Positions 19,100-28,496 of a stretch of 64,000 nt of DNA are shown here, piece after piece; within the stretch, counting starts at the first letter, position 1; the number at the start of each line of letters is the position of its first letter. The stretch comes from an uncultured Alphaproteobacteria bacterium (GTDB lineage: Bacteria > Pseudomonadota > Alphaproteobacteria > Rhodobacterales > Rhodobacteraceae): the NCBI GenBank assembly GCA_913051655.1, contig CAJXHI010000015.1:1-64000 (forward strand), in the 5' to 3' direction. Position numbers and translations under genes: made by a program. Below the pieces are notes generated by a model. It saw only the letters and a list, made by a program, of their open reading frames with translations, ran no database searches and was not told where the DNA came from.

Positions 19100-20242
19100 A
19101 TGCAATTTGCCCTCAGCGAAGAACAAACTGCTATCTGGGACATGTCTTACGCGTTTGGACAAGACAACATAGCGCCCTTTGCCCGTGATTGGGAGGTTGC
19201 CGGTACAATTCCTAAAAGTCTCTGGCCGAAAGTAGCAGAATTCGGGATGGGCGGAATTTATGTTAGTGAAGAAAATGGTGGTTCTGGGTTAGGCCGGCTG
19301 GATGCTACGCTAGTTTTCGAAGCACTGGCGATGGCCTGTCCCTCAGTTTCTGCATTTTTGTCTATACACAACATGTGTGGCGGTATGATTGACAGTTTTG
19401 GTTCTCAAGAAAGTAAATCACACTGGTTGGAAGACCTCTGTAAGATGAACAAAGTGTTTAGCTATTGTTTGACTGAACCAGGCTCAGGTTCTGACGCGGC
19501 CGCCCTCCGAACCCGCGCGAAGCGTACAAATGAGGGGTATGAGCTTACTGGGACAAAAGCGTTTATTTCTGGAGGGTCTTATTCGGATGCCTACATCGTC
19601 ATGTCGCGCACAGGGGACGACGGTCCAAAGGGCATTTCGGCATTTATTATCGAACAAGGGGCCGCAGGACTTAGCTATGGGGCACTTGAAGATAAAATGG
19701 GCTGGCGCGCGCAGCCTACCTCACAAGTTCAATTTGATGAATGTAAAATTCCAGCAAACAACCTGCTAGGTGAAGAGAACAGAGGCTTTTCCTATGCGAT
19801 GGCAGGCCTCGATGGTGGGCGCTTGAATATTGCTGCTAGCGCATTGGGTGGCGCACAATGTGCACTAGATCAGACGATCGCATATATGAAAGAGCGTAAA
19901 GCCTTTGGCAAAACGCTTGATCAGTTTCAGGCACTCCAATTCACATTGGCAGAACTGGAAGTCAAACTGCAATCCGCAAGGGTGTTTTTGCGGCAAGCCG
20001 CATGGAAACTTGATAAAAAGGCAGAGGATGCGTCAAAATTCTGCGCTATGGCAAAACTTTATGTGACGGACGCGTCCTTTTACGTAGCGAATGCCTGCCT
20101 ACAGCTCCACGGAGGGTACGGGTATCTGGCAGATTATGGCATTGAAAAAATCGTGCGAGATCTCAGAGTGCATCAAATTCTTGAAGGGACGAACGAGATT
20201 ATGCGTATGATTATATCCCGACATATGCTGGACGACAAATGA
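19100..20242 (+). CDS. Acyl-CoA dehydrogenase, probable isobutyryl-CoA dehydrogenase
   Basis: A 380-residue FAD enzyme with the family signatures CLTEPGSGSDAAALRT and ERKAFGKTLDQFQALQF, the C-terminal QLHGGYGYLADYGIEK, and LEGTNEIMRMIISR. The downstream 3-hydroxyisobutyryl-CoA hydrolase and 3-hydroxyisobutyrate dehydrogenase identify the valine catabolic pathway, so isobutyryl-CoA is the likely substrate. The stop overlaps the next start by 4 bases. A GGGAG ribosome site precedes the ATG. The usual partner mmsA is not in this window. Confidence 0.88.
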   Translation: MQFALSEEQTAIWDMSYAFGQDNIAPFARDWEVAGTIPKSLWPKVAEFGMGGIYVSEENGGSGLGRLDATLVFEALAMACPSVSAFLSIHNMCGGMIDSFGSQESKSHWLEDLCKMNKVFSYCLTEPGSGSDAAALRTRAKRTNEGYELTGTKAFISGGSYSDAYIVMSRTGDDGPKGISAFIIEQGAAGLSYGALEDKMGWRAQPTSQVQFDECKIPANNLLGEENRGFSYAMAGLDGGRLNIAASALGGAQCALDQTIAYMKERKAFGKTLDQFQALQFTLAELEVKLQSARVFLRQAAWKLDKKAEDASKFCAMAKLYVTDASFYVANACLQLHGGYGYLADYGIEKIVRDLRVHQILEGTNEIMRMIISRHMLDDK

Positions 20243-21270
20243 AAGATATTCATATTCGCAAAGTTGGCTACGCCGGACGAATCACGCTCCAACGCCCGGA
20301 CGCGCTGAATGCAATGACTTATGAAATGTGTACCCAAATTGATGCAGTATTGAGAGATTGGCAGGAAGATGATGATGTCAAATGTGTAGTCATTGACGCG
20401 CTTGGGGAACGTGCGTTTTGCGCAGGTGGAGATATTGCAGACCTCTACGCGACAGGAATGGCTGGTGATTATAGCTATGGGCAAAAATTCTGGGCAGAAG
20501 AATATCGTACAAATGCGTTGATAGCCGCTTATCCAAAGCCCTATGTCGCTCTGATGCAGGGCTTCACGATGGGCGGCGGCGTTGGGATTTCCTGTCACGG
20601 AAGCCATAGGATTGTTGGGGAAAGCAGCCAAATCGCTATGCCTGAATGCGGGATCGGACTTGTTCCAGATGTGGGGGGATCATATATCCTGGCTCGTGCT
20701 CCCGGTTGCTTAGGCTCCTATCTCGGCTTGACAGCAGAACGTATGTCGGCAGCAGATGCTATTTATGCGGGCTTCGCTGATAAGTTTATCCCAGAAGCAA
20801 ATTGGTCTACTCTGACTTCTGCGCTTGAAGGAAGCGGGGATGTGTCGGTCATAGACGATTTTGTTGTAGAGGCTCCACACAGTACCTTGCAGGAACAAGA
20901 AGTCTCGTTGAACAAACTATTTAACACCACAAATCTTGCAGAAATTGTGCGACGCCTAACCCAGTCAGGTGACGGATTTGCAGAAAAAACACTCAAGGCA
21001 CTTCTTCGAAACTCTCCTTTGTCAATGGCCTGCGCTCTGGTAATTTTAGATCGCCTGCGCCGCTCAAAAGGTGATTTGACATCGGCTTTGACCATGGAAT
21101 ATCGCTACACTGCGCGGTCGATGGAACACGGTGATTTCCTAGAAGGTATTCGTGCTGCCATCATCGACAAGGACCGCATGCCGAAATGGAAACATGATAT
21201 CCTGTCGGTTTCACGATCAACTGTTGAACAAATGTGTGCCCCGCTTGGTGCGCTTGAACTATCGTTTTAA
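20239..21270 (+). CDS. 3-hydroxyisobutyryl-CoA hydrolase (enoyl-CoA hydratase/isomerase fold)
   Basis: A 343-residue crotonase-fold protein. RITLQRPDALNAMTYEM and FCAGGDIADLY form the CoA/oxyanion region, and MGGGVGISCHGSHRIVGE plus MPECGIGLVPDVGGSY are typical of the HIBCH subgroup. It hydrolyses 3-hydroxyisobutyryl-CoA in valine breakdown; some homologues are annotated enoyl-CoA hydratase. It sits between the acyl-CoA dehydrogenase (4-base overlap) and mmsB (10-base gap), which supports the valine assignment. Confidence 0.87.
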   Translation: MKDIHIRKVGYAGRITLQRPDALNAMTYEMCTQIDAVLRDWQEDDDVKCVVIDALGERAFCAGGDIADLYATGMAGDYSYGQKFWAEEYRTNALIAAYPKPYVALMQGFTMGGGVGISCHGSHRIVGESSQIAMPECGIGLVPDVGGSYILARAPGCLGSYLGLTAERMSAADAIYAGFADKFIPEANWSTLTSALEGSGDVSVIDDFVVEAPHSTLQEQEVSLNKLFNTTNLAEIVRRLTQSGDGFAEKTLKALLRNSPLSMACALVILDRLRRSKGDLTSALTMEYRYTARSMEHGDFLEGIRAAIIDKDRMPKWKHDILSVSRSTVEQMCAPLGALELSF

Positions 21271-21280
21271 GGAGACGCTT

Positions 21281-22153
21281 ATGAAAGTTGGATTTATTGG
21301 ATTGGGCAATATGGGTAAGCCCATGGCGTTGAACCTTATGAATGCGTGCCATGATGTCAACGGCTTTGACACCGTAGCAGTCGACGCCGAGGGATTGTGC
21401 ATCGTAGAAAGCGCCACAGAAGCTGCAAAAGATGCAGATGTAGTGATTACCATGCTGCCGAACGGGGCAATCCTACGCAGCGTTGCCAAAGCGGTCCTTC
21501 GATCAATGTCATCAGATACCGTATTTTTGGATTGCTCTACCGTTGATGTGGACAGTGCTCGCGCGGTTGCCCAAATGGCAACGGAGGCAAGCGTTATCCC
21601 GCTTGACGCGCCCGTTTCCGGCGGTGTCGGAGGGGCTTCCGCAGGGACGCTGACCTTTATGGTTGGTGGCTCCAAAGACGGATTTGAAAAAGCCAAACCT
21701 CTTTTTGATATTATGGGACAAAAGGCTGTCCATTGTGGCCCTTCTGGCAATGGGCAGGCGGCAAAGATTTGTAATAACATGATTTTGGGTGCAACAATGA
21801 TCGTGACTTGCGAAGCGTTTGCATTGGCCGACAAATTGGGACTTGACCGTCAGTCAATGTTTGACGTGGTAAGTACATCATCTGGGTATAGTTGGACATT
21901 GAATGCATATTGTCCGGCACCTGGCATCGGCCCAACATCTCCGTCTGATAATGGTTATAGACCCGGGTTTGCCTCTGACCTTATGTTGAAAGACTTACGG
22001 TTGAGCCAGCAGGCTGCGGAGATGGCAGACGCAGACACGCCAATGGGTCAGATGGCAGAACAGCTTTATGCGCAATTTGTCGAAACCGAAGACGGTGAAG
22101 GTAAAGATTTCTCTGCAATGTTACTTCGATTTGAGACACGCGGCCGCAGTTAA
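21281..22153 (+). CDS. mmsB: 3-hydroxyisobutyrate dehydrogenase
   Basis: NAD-dependent oxidation of 3-hydroxyisobutyrate to methylmalonate semialdehyde. It is 290 residues long with the nucleotide motif GFIGLGNMGKPMALNLM at the N-terminus, substrate signature APVSGGVGGASAGTLTFMVGG, and catalytic-lysine region GNGQAAKICNNM. A longer in-frame ATG exists at 21152 inside the upstream gene, but a strong GGAG ten bases ahead of ATG 21281 and the family N-terminus fix the start. It is the last gene of the valine operon. Confidence 0.94.
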   Translation: MKVGFIGLGNMGKPMALNLMNACHDVNGFDTVAVDAEGLCIVESATEAAKDADVVITMLPNGAILRSVAKAVLRSMSSDTVFLDCSTVDVDSARAVAQMATEASVIPLDAPVSGGVGGASAGTLTFMVGGSKDGFEKAKPLFDIMGQKAVHCGPSGNGQAAKICNNMILGATMIVTCEAFALADKLGLDRQSMFDVVSTSSGYSWTLNAYCPAPGIGPTSPSDNGYRPGFASDLMLKDLRLSQQAAEMADADTPMGQMAEQLYAQFVETEDGEGKDFSAMLLRFETRGRS

Positions 22154-22588
22154 TCAACGTACTTCTAGCGCTTATTTGCCTTTAGAAGGGGTTTCGGGAA
22201 CAGCATTGAAAATCCTGTGTCGTTTAGTCCGTTTAAATTCTCTTATAAAGGTATGAGAAAAGTTGGGGCCAATGCTTTGCAGCCGTGTGTTGCGGCGAAG
22301 TATACCACTCCGCATACGGCTGCGAGAATGAGGAAGCGCTAAGTTGACCGTAAATCGCGGGACGGCCATCCTTCAATTTTCTCACAAACCTATCTGACGC
22401 CTGTGCGACGTCACTGGCGCGCGCCTGAAGTACTTCATAAGCAGATTTATGGTCAACTTGGGTTTCAAATTTTACTTACGTGGGATACGCACTTAAAATT
22501 TCTAAGCAGTCTGACGAAATAAATACCCATAGAAGGCAGCGTCGCTCGAGATAGGCTCAGCCAAACGCCCCAGTTAGGTAAAAAATGC
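22154..22588. other. Spacer between convergent mmsB and phoB with a coding-like remnant
   Basis: On the minus strand 80 codons are open from 22475 down to a stop at 22233-22235, with residues such as SAYEVLQARASDVAQASDRF and DGRPAIYGQLSA. No start codon is in frame and a stop precedes it at 22476-22478, so it looks like the tail of a broken gene downstream of phoB. The family is not recognised. A strong imperfect hairpin (GCAGCCGT with ACGGCTGC, plus TGCGG with CCGCA) spans 22279-22323 within it. Confidence 0.45.
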
Positions 22589-23272
22589 TTAGCCCAAAGA
22601 ATAGCCGACACTGCGAACGGTGCGTAAAGGGTCTTCACCGCCAAATTGGCAAAGCGATTTTCTCAAGCGCCCGATGCACACGTCCACAGTGCGCGTGTCA
22701 ACATAAATCTCGTGGCCCCAAACACGATCCAAAAGCTGTTCACGCGTCCAGACCCGCCCTGGTTTTTCCATGAAAGTGCTGAGCAAACGAAATTCCTTGG
22801 GACCAAGCTTTACTTCTTTTTCAGCACGATAAGCTTTATGAGTTTCACCATCTAGGCGAATATCACCATATTCGAGCTGTTCCCCAACTGCACAAGCACG
22901 GGTGCGCCGCAGTTGTACTTTGACACGTGCAATCAGCTCTGCGATGGAATAGGGTTTCACCACATAATCGTCAGCACCAGTTTCCAAGCCACGAACGCGA
23001 TCAAATTCTTCAGATCGGGCAGACAGCATAATGATGGGGATATATTTCGTTTCTTCGCGTAATTTCAAACGGCGACAGGCCTCAAGACCAGACATCTTAG
23101 GCAACATCCAATCCAGCACAATCAGGTCAGGCAGTCTCTCACGTGTCTCATGTACAGCATCCTCTCCATTATCAGCCTCAAGTACCAAGAAACCTTCGGC
23201 CTTTATGTTGTAGCTTAAGACGGCTCTTTGGGCTGGTTCATCTTCTACAAGCAAAACAACGGGTTGAGACAT
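22589..23272 (-). CDS. phoB: Phosphate response regulator PhoB
   Basis: A 227-residue OmpR-class response regulator for the phosphate-starvation regulon. The receiver has acidic residues near the N-terminus (LLVEDEPAQ), the phosphorylated aspartate D54 in IVLDWMLPKM, and the conserved lysine in VVKPYS. The C-terminal winged helix includes PKEFRLLSTF and the recognition region DVCIGRLRKSL. It is the last gene of the phoR-pstB-phoU-phoB cluster, 28 bases after phoU. Confidence 0.94.
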   Translation of the reverse strand: MSQPVVLLVEDEPAQRAVLSYNIKAEGFLVLEADNGEDAVHETRERLPDLIVLDWMLPKMSGLEACRRLKLREETKYIPIIMLSARSEEFDRVRGLETGADDYVVKPYSIAELIARVKVQLRRTRACAVGEQLEYGDIRLDGETHKAYRAEKEVKLGPKEFRLLSTFMEKPGRVWTREQLLDRVWGHEIYVDTRTVDVCIGRLRKSLCQFGGEDPLRTVRSVGYSLG

Positions 23273-23300
23273 TTAAGCCTCCTTTCACCACAGGCTATTC

Positions 23301-24017
23301 TCACGCTTTAAACGAGGATGTCTCATCCGCCTTATCGCGGGGTTCGCTTGGCAATTCGCCGGTAACAATGAATATGACCTGCTCCGCGATGGAAGTTACA
23401 TGATCGCCCATGCGTTCGATATTTTTCGCCATGAAATGGAGATGCATACAGCCAGTGATATTGCGCGGATCTTCCATCATGAAAGTTATAAACTGGCGAA
23501 AAAGACCGTTATACATCTGATCCACATCGTTGTCGCGACTGATAATATCCTCCGCAAGCGCCACATCTCTTTGGACATAGGCATCCAGAGCATCCTTGAG
23601 CATTAGTTCAACTTCCCGCGCAAGACGGCGCAACGCATTAGAAGCATCTTCTATTTCATTCATTTGGATCAAAACGCCCGTGCGCTTCGCTAAATTCTTA
23701 GCATAGTCCCCGATCCGCTCTAAATTTGCGCTCACTTTGATAACAGACAAGATGATCCGTAGATCTACTGCGGTGGGTGCACGCAGAGCAATCACGCGAG
23801 CGGCATCTTCATTTATCAATTCCTCAAGTGCATCGATCGCGGAGTCCTGGGCTCGGACACTTTGCGCAAGCTCTGTATCTTTTTGAACAAACGCCCTCAT
23901 AGCCTCTGATATCGCCATTTCAACCAAGCCACCCATTTTCAAAATATGCGCCTGTATCGCCTCTAGGTCACTGTCAAACTGGCTTACAATATGTTTTTCC
24001 ATCACGTTCTTAGCCAA
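23301..24017 (-). CDS. phoU: Phosphate signalling protein PhoU
   Basis: A 238-residue all-helical protein with two PhoU repeats, each with the metal-binding pattern around [16 protein letters not shown] (about 95-110) and [17 protein letters not shown] (about 193-209). PhoU links the Pst transporter to PhoR and represses the Pho regulon when phosphate is plentiful. It overlaps the pstB end by 8 bases (24010-24017). Confidence 0.95.
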   Translation of the reverse strand: MAKNVMEKHIVSQFDSDLEAIQAHILKMGGLVEMAISEAMRAFVQKDTELAQSVRAQDSAIDALEELINEDAARVIALRAPTAVDLRIILSVIKVSANLERIGDYAKNLAKRTGVLIQMNEIEDASNALRRLAREVELMLKDALDAYVQRDVALAEDIISRDNDVDQMYNGLFRQFITFMMEDPRNITGCMHLHFMAKNIERMGDHVTSIAEQVIFIVTGELPSEPRDKADETSSFKA

Positions 24018-24795
24018 TTCTTCCTGTTATGTAACTTTCTGTTCGCGGGTCGTCGGGATTGGTAAAGATTTTCTGTGTTGCCCCAAACTCAACAAGATTT
24101 CCTAGGTGAAAAAAGGCCGTGTTTTCGCTTACGCGTGCGGCTTGTTGCATAGAATGCGTCACGATAATGACACAAAAATTTTTCCGCAATTCATGGATAA
24201 GCTCTTCAATCTGAGCCGTTGCGATCGGATCAAGTGCTGAACACGGTTCATCCATCAATAGAACCTCTGGCTTGGTGGCAATCGCGCGAGCAATACATAG
24301 ACGTTGTTGCTGTCCCCCAGAAAGGCCCGTTCCAACTGAGTCAAGGCGATCTTTCACTTCATCCCACATAGCACCTTTTCGCAGCGCATCCTCAACTAGG
24401 TCATCCAGTTCGCCTTTATTTCTAACCATGCCGTGAATTCTCGGACCATAGGCCACATTATCGTAAATTGATTTTGGAAAAGGGTTTGGTTTTTGAAATA
24501 CCATTCCGATACGCGAGCGCAAATAAACAGGATCGTATTCGGCGATTTCCTGGCCGTCAAAAATGATGCTGCCGTTCACGCTACAGGATGTAATCGTATC
24601 GTTCATCCTGTTCAAACACCTCAGAAATGTGGACTTCCCACAGCCTGAGGGTCCAATGAGTGAAGTCACAGAGCGATCAATGACATCTAAATCAACATCA
24701 AATACTGCTTGTTTTTTACCATAAAAAACATTTAACCCACGTGCAAAAATCTTTGGATTGATTACGGCAGGTGTCTTTTCGGCTGCATCCAACAT
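24010..24795 (-). CDS. pstB: Phosphate ABC transporter ATPase PstB
   Basis: A 261-residue ATPase with Walker [10 protein letters not shown], a PstB-typical loop [21 protein letters not shown], signature [14 protein letters not shown] and Walker [14 protein letters not shown]. It powers high-affinity phosphate uptake with PstA and PstC. Those permeases and PstS, normally directly upstream, are absent: only 230 bases separate pstB from phoR, holding a Pho-box-like site. PstB here must either work with permeases encoded elsewhere or serve mainly in PhoU-PhoR signalling. Confidence 0.94.
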   Translation of the reverse strand: MLDAAEKTPAVINPKIFARGLNVFYGKKQAVFDVDLDVIDRSVTSLIGPSGCGKSTFLRCLNRMNDTITSCSVNGSIIFDGQEIAEYDPVYLRSRIGMVFQKPNPFPKSIYDNVAYGPRIHGMVRNKGELDDLVEDALRKGAMWDEVKDRLDSVGTGLSGGQQQRLCIARAIATKPEVLLMDEPCSALDPIATAQIEELIHELRKNFCVIIVTHSMQQAARVSENTAFFHLGNLVEFGATQKIFTNPDDPRTESYITGRIG

Positions 24796-24930
24796 ATGAT
24801 CTGCTACCTCATTCCTCGTTCGCTAACCACCTGCCCGTAACACAGTTGCCACCGCCTTACAATTATATCCATTCATTGCACGTATACTCGTAGATATACA
24901 ATATTAATGGATAAGAGAGAAATAGGTATC

Positions 24931-24948
24931 TATCAGTTTTATGACGGC
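24931..24948 (-). promoter_or_regulatory. Pho-box-like site upstream of pstB
   Basis: On the minus strand the sequence CCGTCATAAAACTGATAG matches the Pho-box pattern of two CTGTCA repeats separated by an AT spacer at about 13 of 18 positions. It lies about 136 bases upstream of the pstB start, in the place where pstS would begin in the complete operon. It suggests that the phosphate-starvation promoter survived loss of pstSCA. Confidence 0.5.
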
Positions 24949-25025
24949 TTAAATGCCACTTTAGACTATTTCTGATATTCAAATCTTTATGTAAAAATAA
25001 TGCATAAGGACTTTTCTTTATTTGC

Positions 25026-26057
25026 TTAATAAACTGGTAAAAGAAGTTTTACTTCGGTCCCTGAGCCTAAAGTGCTATCTATCATGAACCGTCCCCGATG
25101 ACGGTTCATGATGTGTTTCACAATGGCAAGTCCCAGACCCGTGCCGCCCATTTCCCGAGAACGATGTGTATCCACCCTGTAAAACCGTTCGGTCAACCGT
25201 GGAATATGTATCGGATCAATACCGATGCCTTCATCTTTTACAGAAAGGCTCACCGCATCTTTACGCAGTTTTGGCTCATAATACGGCTCGCTGAGAGAGA
25301 TGGTGATAACCCCACCATTTTTCCCGTATTTTATCGCATTCTCTAGCAAATTTATAAAAACTTGACGCAGCTGATCACCTTCACCCATCACTTCGATTGG
25401 ACTTTTAGAAAGCTCAATCACCAATTTGGGGTTAGATTTTTCAATTAAAGGGACGAGGGCTTCAATGCTTTCGGTGACCGCGTCTTTTAAATTTACTCTC
25501 TGAGTTGGACGTACTCTTTCGCTAGCTTCTACACGTGATAAGGACAAAAGGTCTGCAATAAGACGATCCATACGCTGAGCTTCACTTTTCATAATTGCCA
25601 AAAATTGTTCACGCGCATTCGGATCATCTTTGGCAGTGGCCTGCAATGTTTCCACGAAACCGATTAACGCTGTCAAAGGCGTTTTCAGTTCATGCGAAAC
25701 ATTGGCAATAAAATCACGCCGCATCTGATTAGCATCTTCTATTCCACTTTTGTCGTCAAAAATTAATATCAAATGATCAGCAAGATCAAAGTTGCATGAC
25801 ACCTCATAGACCACTTCGCGTTGCGCTATGGTTCCCTGATAGCGCGCATTACGAAGCTCCTTGTCTTTCAGTGTTGCTTCTATTGCATCTAGCAAATTCG
25901 GGTAACGCAGGGCGTTCACGTAGTGACGGCCAATTAAGCCTTGCCCAAAGAGTTGCATCGCCATTACATTCATGAAGGAAATTTTTTCCTCAGCCGTGAT
26001 AGCAAGTGCGGGAAAAGGCAAAATGCCCAGAATATCAGAAAGTTTCGGGTCAACCAT
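25026..26057 (-). CDS. phoR: Phosphate regulon sensor histidine kinase PhoR
   Basis: A 343-residue histidine kinase with a short PAS-like domain (about 5-100) and a phosphoacceptor in FIANVSHELKTPLTAL (H122). The catalytic domain has an N box around NLLENAIKYGKNGG and G boxes DEGIGI and GGTGLGLAIVKHIM. There are no evident transmembrane segments, so it is probably soluble or peripheral, unlike E. coli PhoR. It is the first gene of the phosphate cluster, with phoB as its cognate regulator. Confidence 0.9.
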   Translation of the reverse strand: MVDPKLSDILGILPFPALAITAEEKISFMNVMAMQLFGQGLIGRHYVNALRYPNLLDAIEATLKDKELRNARYQGTIAQREVVYEVSCNFDLADHLILIFDDKSGIEDANQMRRDFIANVSHELKTPLTALIGFVETLQATAKDDPNAREQFLAIMKSEAQRMDRLIADLLSLSRVEASERVRPTQRVNLKDAVTESIEALVPLIEKSNPKLVIELSKSPIEVMGEGDQLRQVFINLLENAIKYGKNGGVITISLSEPYYEPKLRKDAVSLSVKDEGIGIDPIHIPRLTERFYRVDTHRSREMGGTGLGLAIVKHIMNRHRGRFMIDSTLGSGTEVKLLLPVY

Positions 26058-26131
26058 CCGGATATATTATCAGTTGAATGCAACAAATTTGTGTCAAAGC
26101 GAATCTCCAAAGGCCTAGTAAATTTCGACCA

Positions 26132-27310
26132 CTAAACTGAAGAAGCAGCTTTTGTGAACGCCCGAATTAATGCATCCGGATCCTCGATTCCCACAGATAT
26201 TCGAAAAAACCCTTCAGAAATACCAAGTGCTTCTCTTTCACTGATATTTAATGCGCGGTGTGATGAACTTGCTGGATGGCTCAACGTGGTGCCCACATCC
26301 CCCAAAGTAGGCGCAAAAGCGATCTCACGTGTATTTTTGACAAAACGATTCGCGGCTGCTCGTGTCCGATCACAAAGCTCAATGCTCACCATATTGCAGC
26401 CATTTAACCTCAAAAGGTTTTTTGCAACGCTGATATCGGGATGATCGGTGCGGCTTGGATAAAGCACGCGCGCTATATTTGGATGAGATGCAAGTGCATC
26501 GGCCAACAGTACTGCGTTTTCCTGTACCTTTGCAAAGCGCAAAGGGAATGTCAAAAGCCCGCGCTCCGCCAGCCAACAATCAAAAGGGCTAGGTGTCATG
26601 CCAGTAGTCACGCAAAAACCATATACCGCATTCGTTGTTTCTTCATCACGTGCCCAAATATAACCAAGAGTCACATCAGAATGTCCTGCTAAAAGCTTAG
26701 TCACAGAATGAACAATAATATCCACGCCCAGCTCGGCAGGTTTTAAAGACATTGGTGTCGTAAAAGTATTGTCTACGACCAATTTGATATTTTTACCACT
26801 AACTGCATTTACAACACCTACAACATCAGAAACCCGCAAAGTCGGATTTGAAACCGCCTCCAGGAGGACCATCTTGGTATTTGTACGCACAGCAGCGAGT
26901 ACGTTTTCTGCAGATGTGGTATTGCACAAGGTGATCTCGATCCCAAGACGCGGTAAATCTTCTTTTAGAAGCCGCAAAGAGCGTCCGTATAGTTGATCAC
27001 CGGCAATAATATGATCACCCGTCTTAAGAAGACCCAGAAGTGCAGCACTGAGTGCCGCCATCCCTGAACCAGTGACAAGACCGCCTTCAACACCTTCAAG
27101 TGCATCGATCTGCTTAGCTAGGGCTTGAGCATTTGGATGCCCCTCCCTAGCGTAGGTGAATCCAGCGATATCACCATTATATTGTGCATCCAGCATATCA
27201 GGCGAAGAGGACGCATAAACAACAGACGGAGAAAGCGGGGTCACAACGGGTGTGCTGGCGCTGTCAGGGAGCCCAAAGGGGCGCATTAAATTAGATGTGT
27301 CGTTTTTCAT
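26132..27310 (-). CDS. Cys/Met metabolism PLP enzyme (cystathionine or methionine gamma-lyase type)
   Basis: A 392-residue trans-sulfuration-family enzyme. Family marks are YAREGHPNAQALAKQIDALEG, GSGMAALSAALL, LEAVSNPTLRVSD, VDNTFTTP and the PLP lysine in HSVTKLLAGHSDV. The C-terminus has LGDVGTTLSHPASSSHRA. It acts on cystathionine, methionine or O-acyl-homoserine; sequence alone does not decide which. It overlaps the gamma carbonic anhydrase gene by 4 bases as the last gene of the yicC-gmk operon. Confidence 0.85.
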   Translation of the reverse strand: MKNDTSNLMRPFGLPDSASTPVVTPLSPSVVYASSSPDMLDAQYNGDIAGFTYAREGHPNAQALAKQIDALEGVEGGLVTGSGMAALSAALLGLLKTGDHIIAGDQLYGRSLRLLKEDLPRLGIEITLCNTTSAENVLAAVRTNTKMVLLEAVSNPTLRVSDVVGVVNAVSGKNIKLVVDNTFTTPMSLKPAELGVDIIVHSVTKLLAGHSDVTLGYIWARDEETTNAVYGFCVTTGMTPSPFDCWLAERGLLTFPLRFAKVQENAVLLADALASHPNIARVLYPSRTDHPDISVAKNLLRLNGCNMVSIELCDRTRAAANRFVKNTREIAFAPTLGDVGTTLSHPASSSHRALNISEREALGISEGFFRISVGIEDPDALIRAFTKAASSV

Positions 27311-27837
27311 CGTAAGGTAACTTTTACTAAATCTTTGCGAAAAAGTGCAGCGTTTTCCTGATAATGAAGCGCGCTTTGGGTAAGTCTTTCAATCGCAGTA
27401 TCATCAAGTTCTCGAACAATTTTTCCTGGCGCACCCATTACCAAAGATCTATCAGGTATAACTTTATTTTCTGTAATAAGAGCTCCCGCCCCAATAAGAC
27501 AGTTATCGCTGATCTTTGCGCCGTTCAGGATCACTGCGCCCATCCCAATGAGCGTATTGTTTCCAATTTCGCATCCATGAAGCATAACTTTATGACCAAT
27601 CGTACAGTTCTCGCCGATCTTTAACGGAAATCCAATATCAGTGTGCATGACTGTGTTTTCTTGGATGTTGGTGCCTTTGCCTACGATCACAATTTCATTG
27701 TCACCTCTTATTGTTGCACAAAACCAAACTGAGCTATGTTCCTGCAGCACTACATTCCCGATGACATTTGCGTCATTAGCAACCCAAGCAGTTTCGTGGA
27801 TATCAGGGCGCATCTCACCCAATTGGTAAATACTCAT
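27307..27837 (-). CDS. Gamma-carbonic anhydrase family protein
   Basis: A 176-residue left-handed beta-helix protein with hexapeptide repeats. The three zinc histidines are at H65 (VMHTDIG), H82 and H87 (IGHKVMLHG). Proteins of this group are annotated as gamma carbonic anhydrases or YrdA/PaaY-like; catalytic activity is often unproven. It overlaps gmk and the downstream PLP enzyme by 4 bases on each side, indicating coupled translation. Confidence 0.9.
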   Translation of the reverse strand: MSIYQLGEMRPDIHETAWVANDANVIGNVVLQEHSSVWFCATIRGDNEIVIVGKGTNIQENTVMHTDIGFPLKIGENCTIGHKVMLHGCEIGNNTLIGMGAVILNGAKISDNCLIGAGALITENKVIPDRSLVMGAPGKIVRELDDTAIERLTQSALHYQENAALFRKDLVKVTLR

Positions 27838-28496
27838 TTTTGATCCTCGAATTCTTTGTTCAACGCGCGCACTATCTCAACCAAAGAGGGTTGTTGGGAC
27901 AAACGCATACGTTCCGCCGTTATAATGATTTTCAATTTTTGTTCTGTCTGATCAAGATCGTCATTGACCAAGACATAATCATATTCTGGCCAATGGCTAA
28001 TTTCATCCCGAGATTCCGCCATACGTTTTTCGATAACTTCTCTTACATCCTGCTGACGCGACACCAAGCGCCTTTCCAATTCATTTATTGAGGGGGGCAA
28101 CAAGAAGACGGACAATACATGTTTGCCAAGGGCCGAATTTCTAATTTGCTGACCACCTTGCCAATCCACATCAAAGAGAACATCCTTCCCATCTCGAACG
28201 GCACGATCCACCGGGTCCAAAGGACTTCCATATAAATTACCAAAGACTTCCGCATGCTCCAGCATTGCACCGTGCGCAATCATCGCTTCAAAGTCTTCCC
28301 GTTTATAAAAAAAATACTCTCGAGCATGTTTTTCGCCTTTACGCGGTGGTCGCGTTGTTGCCGAAACAGAAAATTCTATGCCATCATCCCAAGTCTGAAG
28401 GCGCCGCGCCAAAGTGGTCTTTCCCGCACCTGAAGGCGAGGAAAGAATAATTAATAGGCCGCGTCGGGTTTGTCTAGATGTTCCAGCCATGTTCAC
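27834..28496 (-). CDS. gmk: Guanylate kinase
   Basis: Phosphorylates GMP to GDP. It is 220 residues long with P-loop [13 protein letters not shown] (about 19-31), GMP-binding [19 protein letters not shown] and the lid region around RRLVSRQQD. It is slightly longer than E. coli Gmk at the N-terminus. It lies between yicC and the gamma carbonic anhydrase gene with 4-base overlaps; yicC-gmk adjacency is common in proteobacteria. Confidence 0.95.
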   Translation of the reverse strand: MNMAGTSRQTRRGLLIILSSPSGAGKTTLARRLQTWDDGIEFSVSATTRPPRKGEKHAREYFFYKREDFEAMIAHGAMLEHAEVFGNLYGSPLDPVDRAVRDGKDVLFDVDWQGGQQIRNSALGKHVLSVFLLPPSINELERRLVSRQQDVREVIEKRMAESRDEISHWPEYDYVLVNDDLDQTEQKLKIIITAERMRLSQQPSLVEIVRALNKEFEDQK

